Source: Nitrospinota bacterium
GTDB lineage: Bacteria; Nitrospinota; Nitrospinia; Nitrospinales; VA-1
Reading direction: 5' to 3'
Assembly: GCA_022567815.1 (NCBI GenBank)
Contig: JADFGI010000030.1
Location: forward strand, 1 to 14,408
Length of the DNA: 14,408 bases
The notes beneath the pieces are model-generated. The model saw nothing but the letters and a program-made list of their open reading frames with translations. It made no database searches and had not been told where the DNA came from. The position numbers were made by a program, and so were the translations under genes. This document shows, one piece after another, positions 1 to 6,986 of the stretch (the first letter of the stretch is position 1; the number at the start of each line of letters is the position of its first letter).

Positions 1-810
1 TTCGAGCGTGTCCCATTTTCCTCTGGGGTGGTTTCCCAAAATTTTGTCCGGCAAATCCCGGGGAGTGATGACGGGGCCCGGACTGAGAACCACCATCCTC
101 TCGATAAAATTCGCCAACTCGCGAATATTTCCCGGCCATGCATAATCCATCAGGATCGACATGGTCTCATCGCTGATTGTTTTATCCAAATCATTTGTGA
201 TTGGATTTAATTTGGCGAGAAAAAACCTAGCAAGCAGGGGGATGTCGGTTCTTCTTTCCCTGAGGGGAGGCATCATGACCGGAATAATATTCAACCGATA
301 ATATAAATCTTCCCGGAAACTTCCATCTTGCACCGCCTGTTCCAGGTTTCTGTGAGTTGCGGCGATCACCCGGATGTCAATGTGGATCGATTTGGAGCCG
401 CCGATTCTATCGATTTCGCGTTCCGCCAATACCCTTAAGAGCTTGACCTGAAGGGTCAACGGCATATCGCCGATTTCATCGAGAAAAACCGTTCCCTGAT
501 GGGCCATTTCCATTCGCCCGATGCGTGTGACGCCGGCTCCGGTGAACGCGCCCTTTTCGTAACCGAACAACTCGCTCTCTAAAAGTTCACTGGGAATGGC
601 GGCGCAGTTGACGGCGACAAAAGGTTTATCCGCACGCAGACTTTTAGCATGCAGGGCCCGCGCGATTATTTCTTTGCCGGTGCCGCTCTCGCCAAAAATC
701 ATTACCGTACTGTTTGTGGGAGCGGCCTTTTCGATCAACTCAAAAACTTCGCGGATGGGTTTGCTTTCGCCTACTATTTGGAAGGAATTTTTGCGGAACT
801 TTATATTCAT
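1..810 (-). CDS. Sigma-54-dependent transcriptional activator, PspF-like, AAA+ domain (3' end off window)
   Basis: AAA+ ATPase that remodels sigma-54 RNA polymerase at -24/-12 promoters. The 270 visible codons translate without a break from ATG at 810 to the left edge. Motifs in order: Walker A GESGTGKE (residues 40-47), sigma-54 contact loop GAFTGA (87-92), Walker B VFLDEIGD (108-115), arginine-finger region FREDLYYRL (165-173), sensor II WPGNIREL (225-232). The AAA+ core starts about 12 residues after the Met, so there is no receiver, GAF or PAS domain in front. PspF has the same architecture and is controlled by a partner protein instead of a phosphorelay. The C-terminal Fis-type DNA-binding helix-turn-helix would be beyond the window. 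The frame stays open upstream to a stop near 870 but holds only weak alternative starts (TTG at 840). The gene lies 171 bases downstream of mnmE on the same strand and has its own promoter. Target operon unknown. Confidence 0.93.
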   Translation of the reverse strand, partial: MNIKFRKNSFQIVGESKPIREVFELIEKAAPTNSTVMIFGESGTGKEIIARALHAKSLRADKPFVAVNCAAIPSELLESELFGYEKGAFTGAGVTRIGRMEMAHQGTVFLDEIGDMPLTLQVKLLRVLAEREIDRIGGSKSIHIDIRVIAATHRNLEQAVQDGSFREDLYYRLNIIPVMMPPLRERRTDIPLLARFFLAKLNPITNDLDKTISDETMSILMDYAWPGNIRELANFIERMVVLSPGPVITPRDLPDKILGNHPRGKWDTLE

Positions 811-823
811 ATAATTAAAAGTT

Positions 824-851
824 ATTATATCCGTAACCAAATGATTGTCAA
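824..851 (-). promoter_or_regulatory. Consensus sigma-70 promoter of the sigma-54 activator gene
   Basis: On the minus strand TTGACA (851-846) is followed by 16 bases and then TATAAT (829-824): both hexamers match the housekeeping consensus perfectly. Transcription should start about 7 bases downstream, near 817, leaving a leader of only about 7 bases before the ATG at 810. No Shine-Dalgarno sequence precedes that ATG, so the mRNA may be leaderless or nearly so. The rest of 811-981 is AT-rich and shows no gene. Confidence 0.75.
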
Positions 852-981
852 AAAAAACACCCGTAGATTATCTATTAAATGCAAACTTGTTTTAAATGAC
901 TCGAATCCAACTTTAATTATTTATGGCTTTCCAACCTTGCAATATAAGTTTAAACGAAAAAAAATTTTGTTTGGAAAAAAA

Positions 982-2358
982 TTATTTGCCAATACAAAAC
1001 TCGCCAAAAATTTGATCGAGAAGATCATCTTCAAAGGTTTTTCCTAAAATTACTGCGAGACGATCCATTGCAATGGTGACGTCCACCGCCACAAACTCTT
1101 CCGATAAATTCTGTTCAAGGGATGCGCAGGAATTTAACAACGCAGTGTTTGCTGTGACCAGGCATTGCCGATGCCGTTCGCGCGTAATGACCAGCGTTTC
1201 ATTGAGAGATGAATCGCCCATCACGAATTGATAAATGGCATCGCAAAGCCCGGACAGGCCAGTCCCGTTTTTTGCGGATATGCTGATGAATTCCGCATTC
1301 GGGAATCTTGCCTGCAGAGTGGGGACTTCCAACCGTTGCGGCAGATCGCACTTGTTCAAGATGATCCGATGTGGTTTGTCCAATACCTCCCGGATGAGCA
1401 GGTCATCGTTTGCATCCAGAGCTTCGGAGCTGTCAAAAATCACCAACGCGAGGTCGGCCCGCTCCAGCGCGGCCCTGGCTCTTTGCATGCCTTCCTTTTC
1501 GATGGCTTCGGGATTCTCGCGCAATCCCGCCGCGTCAATGATATTGATATGAATGTCGCGAATCCGCAGCCGTTCTTCTAACGTGTCTCTTGTGGTTCCC
1601 GGCAGGGGCGTCACAATGGCGCGGTCTTCCTTGAGCAGTGCGTTGAGCAAGCTGGATTTACCCACATTGGGTTTTCCCAGTAGAGCCACTTGCGCTCCTT
1701 CGCGGAAAATTTTCCCCTGACGGTAAGTTTGAATGAGTGCATGCAAATCTTTTTGTATTGCTTGAATTTCCGCAAGGGTGGTTTCTCTTTTTTGAAACTC
1801 CAACCCTTCTTCGGAAAAATCAATGGAGGCTTCCAGTTGGGCGAGAACCGCGAGCAGTCTCTCGAACCATTCATTCAATTGCGTTGAAAGACTTCCCTTG
1901 AGTTGCGAAACCGCCGACCTCAAGGCTCTTTCGGACGCGGCATGAATCACGTCCGTCACTGCTTCCGCCTGGGACAGATCGATTCTACCGTTTAAAAACG
2001 CGCGGCGGGTGAACTCTCCCGGCTCCGCCAGACGCGCTCCCTGGTCCTGCAGGAGCTGCAGAATTTTGGTAGCGACAAAAAGTCCTCCATGAGCGCTGAT
2101 TTCGACCACATCTTCCGCCGTATAACTTTTTGGAGCTTTAAAATAAGTCAGCAGGACCTCATCCACACAGGTTTGAGATTGCGTATCCAGAATTTCTCCA
2201 AAGTAAACACGCTGGGGAATGAACTCTTTAAGTTTTGCGCCGGAGGAAGGACGAAACAGAACGGAGGCGATGGCCAGGGATTGCGCTCCGCTGATGCGGA
2301 TCACGCTGATGCCTCCTTCGCCCATTGGCGTGGCAATCGCTGTGATGGTATCGCTCAT
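982..2358 (-). CDS. mnmE: tRNA uridine-5-carboxymethylaminomethyl(34) synthesis GTPase MnmE (TrmE)
   Basis: Potassium-activated GTPase that works with MnmG to build the cmnm5/mnm5 group on wobble U34 of certain tRNAs, using a tetrahydrofolate-derived one-carbon unit. The protein is 458 residues, the normal family length. The N-terminal folate-binding domain begins TITAIATPMGEGGISVIRIS (4-23). The GTPase domain shows G1 GKPNVGKSS (228-236), G2/K-loop TTRDT (255-259), G3 DAAG (275-278, usually DTAG) and G4 NKCD (335-338), followed by SAK (361-363). The C-terminal FCIGK (454-458) carries the invariant Cys needed for tRNA modification. The ATG at 2358 lies only 3 bases from a dispersed repeat (2362-2392), whose GGGAAA on the minus strand is the only ribosome-site candidate. 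MnmG, its partner, is not in the window. No jag gene lies between yidC and mnmE. Confidence 0.97.
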   Translation of the reverse strand: MSDTITAIATPMGEGGISVIRISGAQSLAIASVLFRPSSGAKLKEFIPQRVYFGEILDTQSQTCVDEVLLTYFKAPKSYTAEDVVEISAHGGLFVATKILQLLQDQGARLAEPGEFTRRAFLNGRIDLSQAEAVTDVIHAASERALRSAVSQLKGSLSTQLNEWFERLLAVLAQLEASIDFSEEGLEFQKRETTLAEIQAIQKDLHALIQTYRQGKIFREGAQVALLGKPNVGKSSLLNALLKEDRAIVTPLPGTTRDTLEERLRIRDIHINIIDAAGLRENPEAIEKEGMQRARAALERADLALVIFDSSEALDANDDLLIREVLDKPHRIILNKCDLPQRLEVPTLQARFPNAEFISISAKNGTGLSGLCDAIYQFVMGDSSLNETLVITRERHRQCLVTANTALLNSCASLEQNLSEEFVAVDVTIAMDRLAVILGKTFEDDLLDQIFGEFCIGK

Positions 2359-2361
2359 TTT

Positions 2362-2392
2362 CCCGCCACGCGGGAGGAAAAGTGGGGCTGAC
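2362..2392. repeat. Dispersed repeat family B, copy 1
   Basis: A 31-base sequence starting with the small hairpin CCCGC-CAC-GCGGG and continuing GAGGAAAAGTGGGGCTGAC. It differs from copy 2 (2479-2509) at three bases. It sits directly in front of the mnmE start codon, so it also forms the translation initiation region of mnmE on the opposite strand. Confidence 0.75.
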
Positions 2393-2478
2393 GCTCGCTG
2401 TGCTCACCAGCCCCTGAGATCCTCTGGATAAAAAATACAGCACTATTTAATAAGATGTAGTCAGTCATAAACCCAGCG

Positions 2479-2509
2479 CCCGCTACACGGGAGGAAAAGT
2501 AGGGCTGAC
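2479..2509. repeat. Dispersed repeat family B, copy 2
   Basis: A 31-base sequence CCCGCTACACGGG followed by AGGAAAAGTAGGGCTGAC, three mismatches from copy 1. It is preceded at 2465-2480 by the same head sequence (CATAAACCCAGCGCCCG) that opens the family A repeats, so the A and B families are built as interchangeable modules. The rest of 2359-2645 holds no convincing gene; the open frames across it are made of these repeats. Confidence 0.75.
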
Positions 2510-2586
2510 GGTCCGAGCATAGCTCAGACACTTCCGTAAAAAGGCTAATCGGAAGGTCGTTCGCTTTGCTCACGAGTCCCGAAATG

Positions 2587-2645
2587 CTATAAACCATTGA
2601 ACGTCAACATTGGGTCCAGCGTCACGCTGGCCCCGCGTAGCGGGG
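2587..2645. repeat. Modular hairpin repeat family A, one-unit copy, plus CCCCGC hairpin at the yidC stop
   Basis: A head (ctATAAACCATTGAACGTCAAC) leads into one 21-base unit at 2610-2630, TTGGGT followed by the perfect hairpin CCAGCGT-C-ACGCTGG. A second hairpin, CCCCGC-GTA-GCGGGG (2631-2645), ends one base before the yidC stop codon. In the yidC mRNA the two hairpins come immediately after the stop. They may stabilise the 3' end or help terminate, but there is no U-run, so I do not call a terminator. Confidence 0.8.
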
Positions 2646-4298
2646 TCAGTCTTTGGCGATTTTATAGATATAATATTGCTGGGAAATCGTCAAAATGTTG
2701 TTTACCGTCCAGTAAATGACCAGTCCCGCAGGAAAGGAAAGAAACAGGAAAGTGAAAATGATGGGTAAAAACATCATGATCTTTTGCTGGATCGGGTCCC
2801 CGATCGGGGGAGAAAGCCGTTGTTGCACAAACATGGTGAACCCCATCAGGACCGGAGTCACATAATAAGGGTCGCTGACCGAAAGATCCTGGATCCAGCC
2901 CATAAACGGCGCTCCACGTAATTCGATGGAAAAAAACAGGGCGTGGTACAGCGCAATGAACACGGGAATCTGCAAGAGCATGGGAAGACAACCTCCCAAA
3001 GGATTTACTTTATGCTTCTTGTAAAGCTCAATCATCTCCTCGTTTATTTTTTGCCGATCGCCTTTGTTGCGTTCCTGAATCAGCTTGACATAGGGCTGGA
3101 CTTTCTGCATTCCTTTCATGGATTTGAAACTTTTATGGGTCAGCGGAAAAAATATCAGTTTGATGATGCAGGTCAAAAAAATGATCGACCATCCGTAATT
3201 TCCGGTTATTCCATGAAAATACTCGAGGGTTTTGAGAAGGGGTTTGACAAGAAAAGCGACCTTGTTGCCAAACCACCCGTAATCTAACAATCGAAACAGC
3301 TTGTGTCCGGAATTTTCAAGAACCTGTAATTGCTTTGTACCGGCATACAGAAGATGAGTTGCATTGACCGCCGATTGAACAGATTCAAAGTCCAGCCCGA
3401 CATAAAGTTGGCCCCCTACTTTTTGGACCAAAGTCGATTTTGTCCCGGTCATCGGGATGAGAGCCGCGGCAAAATATTTGTTCTGGAACGCAGTCCACTG
3501 GACGTCGCCTGTGTAATGAACCATGTCTGTGACATCCTCAGCGGGAGTCTCAATGCGCTCATTATTCGCGAATGTGGTGGGCCCTGAAAAAACGAACATA
3601 TCGGTCTGCGATTCCACCTTGCCGCCAAGGGAGGGTCCCCACAAAACACGGTATTGAAAGTTATTTGCGGCATACGGGCCGGGAATTATCTGAGTCTTTA
3701 CTTCCACCATAAAACTGTTGTGCTGAAAGATGAATTCACGAATCACTTCAAATCCGGATTCATGCTTGAGATGAAAAGTGAGGGTGCCAGTGGGAATGAA
3801 TTCGGTCAGCGTCAGCGATGTGGTTGAGGCTTCGTAATAGGCGTTTTGCAGGATGTATGATATCCCGTCATTCGTCGACTCCAGGGAAAGAGGCCATTTT
3901 TCTCCTGCTTGATGTTCGACCAGGTTGACTATATTGCCCTGGTCATCCTTGTATTCAGGCAAAATGATATCCCGCAGGGTTCCCCCCTTGCTGGAAAAAA
4001 CCAGGTTGGCGCGTCCGTTGAAAACTTGCACTAAAACTTCATTGCCGGGAAACTGGGGTTGCACAGGCAACGGAACGGTTTTTGGGATATCTCCGGCTGG
4101 AGCGGGCGCAACAGGGATTTGACCCGGTACAGGAAGCGGTGGAGGCATCGGAGGAGGAAGGGCCGGGTCAACTTTTCCGGTTTGTTGCTCCACCCGGTCT
4201 ATTTTCTCTGGAGGGGGCTGAAATTCCGCGAGGAAATATCCCCAACCCACGAAAACAAGAAGGGATAATACGAATGCCAATAATACTCTATTTTCCAA
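2646..4298 (-). CDS. yidC: Membrane protein insertase YidC
   Basis: Inserts and folds inner-membrane proteins, alone or with SecYEG. The 550 residues match the Gram-negative YidC length. TM1 is at residues 6-25, followed by a proline-rich linker (about 46-82) and a large periplasmic beta-sandwich domain (about 87-325). The conserved insertase core covers residues 345-550. The core has the hydrophilic-groove charge as Lys380 (CIIKLIFFPLTHKS) where E. coli has Arg366; Lys there is common in deltaproteobacterial YidC, so it should be functional. The cytoplasmic coiled-coil hairpin is at about 390-430, followed by NPLGGCLPMLLQIPVFIALY (432-451) and the last TMs (about 473-535). It lies in an operon-like order behind yidD (26-base gap). 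The start MENRVLLAFVLSLLV is typical of the family. Confidence 0.97.
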   Translation of the reverse strand: MENRVLLAFVLSLLVFVGWGYFLAEFQPPPEKIDRVEQQTGKVDPALPPPMPPPLPVPGQIPVAPAPAGDIPKTVPLPVQPQFPGNEVLVQVFNGRANLVFSSKGGTLRDIILPEYKDDQGNIVNLVEHQAGEKWPLSLESTNDGISYILQNAYYEASTTSLTLTEFIPTGTLTFHLKHESGFEVIREFIFQHNSFMVEVKTQIIPGPYAANNFQYRVLWGPSLGGKVESQTDMFVFSGPTTFANNERIETPAEDVTDMVHYTGDVQWTAFQNKYFAAALIPMTGTKSTLVQKVGGQLYVGLDFESVQSAVNATHLLYAGTKQLQVLENSGHKLFRLLDYGWFGNKVAFLVKPLLKTLEYFHGITGNYGWSIIFLTCIIKLIFFPLTHKSFKSMKGMQKVQPYVKLIQERNKGDRQKINEEMIELYKKHKVNPLGGCLPMLLQIPVFIALYHALFFSIELRGAPFMGWIQDLSVSDPYYVTPVLMGFTMFVQQRLSPPIGDPIQQKIMMFLPIIFTFLFLSFPAGLVIYWTVNNILTISQQYYIYKIAKD

Positions 4299-4324
4299 TT
4301 AAAAATCTCCGCAATTTGGTTCGA

Positions 4325-4537
4325 TCATTTCAAAAGGTCTTTTCCGCCATCATGATAAGGATGGCATTTCAGTAATCGAACAATGATTCGGCCTAGCGCC
4401 TTAAATAAGAAAAACCGCTCCAATGCCTGCGCCGAATATTCTGAACAGGTCGGATAGAATCTGCAAGAGGGAGTCAGAAATGGGGATACCCACCTTTGGT
4501 AGATTCTAATGATCTTTATTAGAAGCCAATTTGCCAT
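4325..4537 (-). CDS. yidD: Membrane protein insertion efficiency factor YidD
   Basis: Small inner-membrane-associated protein that helps YidC-dependent insertion. From ATG at 4537 it is 70 residues. It has the family core IRIYQRWVSPFLTPSCRFYPTCSEYS with the paired cysteines of CRFYPTCS, then a second amphipathic segment ALERFFLFKALGRIIVRLLKCHPYHDGG. The frame extends to a TTG at 4558 (77 residues), but the ATG gives the usual N-terminus (MANWLLIKIIR) and has a GAGAAA stretch about 8 bases upstream. It is placed between rnpA and yidC, as in most bacteria. Confidence 0.94.
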   Translation of the reverse strand: MANWLLIKIIRIYQRWVSPFLTPSCRFYPTCSEYSAQALERFFLFKALGRIIVRLLKCHPYHDGGKDLLK

Positions 4538-4579
4538 TAATTTTCTCAGACTTGTCAATGAGGCAGGATAAGGAAAAAA

Positions 4580-4924
4580 CTATTGCTGGTTAAGAAGAGG
4601 TTTGGATAGTTTTTCTTCGAGCGTACAAACAGAAAGGGGAGTAAGATCCTTTCCAGAAATAACCACAATGTCCATTGCCGGATAAATGCGATCTTTAATA
4701 CGGCGAAACGCTTCTCGAATTTTTCGCTTGGCCCGATTACGGATAACGGCATTGCCAATTTTCCTTGAGGCGATGATGCCCAGCCGTTTCCTGTCCAAGC
4801 CATTGGGAAGCATGAACAGGGTACAAATGGTATCGATTCGCTTTCTTCGACCTTTGGCCATTACTTTTTCAAATTGGGGCCGCTTGGTTAATCTCTCGCT
4901 TTTGTGCAAAGAAAATTGGCTCAT
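4580..4924 (-). CDS. rnpA: Ribonuclease P protein component
   Basis: Protein subunit of RNase P, which binds the catalytic RNA and the 5' leader of precursor tRNAs. At 114 residues it has the normal length. The N-terminal segment SLHKSERLTKRPQFEKVMAKG is typical (start of the domain, substrate-leader cleft), and the basic RNR signature lies in GNAVIRNRAKRKIREAFR (57-74, RNR at 62-64). The ATG lies 7 bases after the rpmH stop; no strong ribosome-binding site is seen, so translation may be coupled to rpmH. The RNase P RNA gene is not in the window. Confidence 0.96.
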   Translation of the reverse strand: MSQFSLHKSERLTKRPQFEKVMAKGRRKRIDTICTLFMLPNGLDRKRLGIIASRKIGNAVIRNRAKRKIREAFRRIKDRIYPAMDIVVISGKDLTPLSVCTLEEKLSKPLLNQQ

Positions 4925-4931
4925 GAGCCAG

Positions 4932-5066
4932 CTATACAGTCAGCCTTTTTCGCCCTTTTCTTCTTCGGTTGGCCAATACTCTTCTTCCTCCAACCGTTGA
5001 CATTCTCCTGCGGAACCCGTGTCGGCGATTTCTACGAATATTTTTTGGTTGATACGTTCGCTTCAT
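4932..5066 (-). CDS. rpmH: Large ribosomal subunit protein bL34
   Basis: 44-residue, very basic ribosomal protein; too short for most open-frame lists but unmistakable. It reads MKRTYQPKNIRRNRRHGFRR and continues with RMSTVGGRRVLANRRRKGR before ending KRLTV and TAG. ATG at 5066 is preceded by CAGGAAA, 4 bases away. It is the first gene of the rpmH-rnpA-yidD-yidC(-mnmE) cluster and has a strong promoter upstream. Confidence 0.98.
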   Translation of the reverse strand: MKRTYQPKNIRRNRRHGFRRRMSTVGGRRVLANRRRKGRKRLTV

Positions 5067-5097
5067 AAAATTTCCTGATGTTAACCTCGACCATAAA

Positions 5098-5128
5098 ATT
5101 TAACCCATTGAAAATCAATGGGTTAAAT
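5098..5128. promoter_or_regulatory. Perfect 14-bp inverted repeat in the rpmH leader
   Basis: ATTTAACCCATTGA, a 3-base AAA spacer, then TCAATGGGTTAAAT. It lies between the predicted rpmH transcription start (about 5160) and the rpmH ATG at 5066, ending 31 bases before the start codon. In the rpmH RNA it would be a 14-bp stem with a UUU loop followed by a short U stretch (AAAUUUUAUGG). It could be an attenuator, an mRNA-stability stem or a protein-binding operator; the sequence does not decide between them. Confidence 0.8.
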
Positions 5129-5167
5129 GTCAATCCACCTACTTTTCAAATAGAGTTTCCTGCAGGA

Positions 5168-5197
5168 ATTATTTCACCCGTCTGCCCCCCTTGTCAA
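5168..5197 (-). promoter_or_regulatory. Predicted promoter of rpmH-rnpA-yidD-yidC
   Basis: Minus strand: TTGACA (5197-5192), 18-base spacer, AATAAT (5173-5168; 5 of 6 to TATAAT), with TG one base before it as in extended -10 promoters. The predicted start near 5160 gives a leader of about 95 bases containing the 14-bp hairpin. Strong promoters are expected for this ribosomal-protein operon. Confidence 0.65.
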
Positions 5198-5233
5198 GAA
5201 AGATTTCGATTTATTTTCCGATAATCCAAGTGC

Positions 5234-5262
5234 TTGAACAAAATTTGTCACCTTGGAATAAT
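5234..5262 (+). promoter_or_regulatory. Possible promoter of the Pal/OmpA-domain gene
   Basis: TTGAAC (5234-5239), 17-base spacer, AATAAT (5257-5262; 5 of 6 to the -10 consensus). The leader to ATG 5391 would be about 120 bases. A second -10-like TAAAAT at 5350-5355 has no good -35. I see no TTATCCACA-type DnaA boxes in this divergent region, so it is not called as an origin. Confidence 0.35.
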
Positions 5263-5390
5263 TTTGTGTGATTTAGGAGCATTTGTGGGGAAAAAACTGA
5301 AGTCTTAATAAATCACCATTTTTCGTTATAAAAAAAGACAATTCTAGTGTAAAATATTTAAAAACAACGCCATAATTTTTGGGGGGCCGT

Positions 5391-6986
5391 ATGAGGGTAC
5401 CAGATTCAAACTCAATCCTGAAAAAACAGTCAATGCACTTTTCCTGTGGTGAGACTCCGCTCATCAATAAAAAATTGTTGATACCAATGGGGTTATTGGT
5501 TTTATATGGCTTTTTTATGAGTGTCACCGCTGAAGCTGGGCCGTTGGAGGGATTGAAAGAGAATGCATCTGCTTTAGACCCTGCATTCACTCCTGTCGAA
5601 GTCGCTCAACTTTCTCCCGGACGCGTTCAGATTTTGGAAGGGGTGACAGAGGATCCCAATGAAAGCAGACTTCAGTTTACCGTAAATAAATTGAAACAGG
5701 CTGGATACATAATTCCAGAATCCAGCCATAGAGGAAGAATCATCAAAAATTTGGGCGACCATGAATCTTTTGGCATCGGTGAAATTGTGTATCTCGATAT
5801 TGGCACCGAGCGTGATATCTCGAAAGGTAAATTGTTCACCATTTTTTCCAAATCAAGGCTCATTCTCCATCCCTTTATCAAGGGGGAAAAAAGGGAAGGC
5901 ATCCCGAATTACCAGCGCCCCCTGGCCGAACCGTATCCCACTTATTTTTCTCGATGGGGCAAGCGCATTGGGCATATGGTTGAACCTCTGGGTTACCTGG
6001 AGATCCTGGAGTCTATTCCGGGTTCCTCTAAAGCCATTGTCAGGGAATCCTACAATCCGATCCATAATGGAGATTTTGTGACTCCTTACGAAAAATTAGA
6101 GGCCCCGCCCCGTTTCCCCGAAGCCAAGGGAGAGCAACAGCTGGAGGGCTATGTGATTGCTTACCAGCGGGAACATTATCTCGGCGGGCTGAACGATTTC
6201 ATTTATATCGACCGTGGAGCAAATGACAGGGTGATTCCCGGTGACCGGTTTGAAGTTTATATAACCCCCATCAAGGGGAACGACAGGTGGCGTCAGGTTG
6301 ATTCGGGAGGCGAACCCTTGATCCCGCATGTGATCGCTGAAATTCAGGTGTTGGCCACCCAACCGGAAACCTCCACCGGAATCGTTATATCCGGGTCACG
6401 AGCCATCCCCCTGGGAGCGTCCATTCGTTACAAGCCGGTGGATTTTGTCACTCCGTTTTTAGATGATGTGTTGGCTCTGGGAGAGGCGCCAACATACCAA
6501 ACTGTGGAGGTCGCCTATCCGTTGGAAGAAACCGCGGAAGTCCCTTTTGAAGACGAGCCCTTCGCCGATTTTGACCCGTCCCTAATCCAGGAAGAAGGGG
6601 TCGAGGAAGCGAGATTGCTGGATTTTTCCGCTACGGGGGAATTGACGGACATTCACTTCTCATTCGACAAATATGTTCTGGACGAGGCCTCCAGGAAAAC
6701 CCTGGAAAAAAATGCCGTCTATTTGCTCAAGCATCCCAATATTCAAGTGCAGATTGAAGCGCATTGCGATGAGCGGGGGACCAATAACTACAACCTTGCG
6801 CTGGGGGACCGCCGGGCGTTCGCAGTTAAACGCTTTATGGCCTCACAGGGCATCGAGGAAAGTCGAATGCACCTGATCAGCTATGGTGAGGAAAAGCCAT
6901 TTTGTCAGGAGAGCAATGAAAAATGCTGGCATCAAAACAGGAAGGTGCATTTTAAGACCAGCGGATTGGAGCTTTTGGTCAATTAG
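5391..6986 (+). CDS. Secreted protein with duplicated beta-rich domain and C-terminal Pal/OmpA peptidoglycan-binding domain
   Basis: From ATG 5391 (GGGGGG 4 bases upstream) it is 531 residues; a TTG at 5379 would add four. A hydrophobic signal segment at about 30-46 (LLIPMGLLVLYGFFMSV) ends in AEA-G with no lipobox Cys, so the product should be periplasmic, not a lipoprotein. Two related regions follow. Region 1 (about 115-234) contains GEIVYLDIG and SSKAIVRESYNPIHNGDFV. Region 2 (about 253-351) contains NDFIYIDRGANDRVIPGDRF and STGIVISGSRAIPLGASI. These resemble the FlgT C-terminal/LysM-associated fold seen in deltaproteobacterial envelope proteins (my recollection of the pattern). An acidic linker (about 365-410) leads to the Pal/OmpA domain (about 415-521): FSFDKYVL, AHCDERGTNNYNLALGDRRA, YGEEKPFCQESNEKCWHQNR. 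The Asp and Arg of this motif bind meso-DAP peptidoglycan. Probably it tethers the outer envelope to the wall; its exact role is unknown. Confidence 0.85.
   Translation: MRVPDSNSILKKQSMHFSCGETPLINKKLLIPMGLLVLYGFFMSVTAEAGPLEGLKENASALDPAFTPVEVAQLSPGRVQILEGVTEDPNESRLQFTVNKLKQAGYIIPESSHRGRIIKNLGDHESFGIGEIVYLDIGTERDISKGKLFTIFSKSRLILHPFIKGEKREGIPNYQRPLAEPYPTYFSRWGKRIGHMVEPLGYLEILESIPGSSKAIVRESYNPIHNGDFVTPYEKLEAPPRFPEAKGEQQLEGYVIAYQREHYLGGLNDFIYIDRGANDRVIPGDRFEVYITPIKGNDRWRQVDSGGEPLIPHVIAEIQVLATQPETSTGIVISGSRAIPLGASIRYKPVDFVTPFLDDVLALGEAPTYQTVEVAYPLEETAEVPFEDEPFADFDPSLIQEEGVEEARLLDFSATGELTDIHFSFDKYVLDEASRKTLEKNAVYLLKHPNIQVQIEAHCDERGTNNYNLALGDRRAFAVKRFMASQGIEESRMHLISYGEEKPFCQESNEKCWHQNRKVHFKTSGLELLVN

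Noticed and set aside
649..1047. 132-residue plus-strand open frame
   Set aside because: Its first half is antisense to the sigma-54 activator and its second half is AT-rich intergenic sequence and the 3' end of mnmE.
2228..2597. Short minus-strand open frames (71 and 80 residues) across the yidC-mnmE gap
   Set aside because: They are built from the dispersed repeats (the peptide FSSRVAG recurs for that reason) and lack ribosome sites.
2587..2645. Intrinsic terminator after yidC
   Set aside because: Good GC-rich stems, but no U-run follows either of them.
3149..3167. Lys380 in YidC where E. coli has Arg366, as a possible defect
   Set aside because: Lys at this groove position is common in related YidC proteins, and the charge is kept.
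5067..5390. Possible replication origin between rpmH and the Pal-domain gene
   Set aside because: AT-rich and next to rpmH, but no DnaA boxes (TTATCCACA or close variants) and no dnaA or dnaN nearby.
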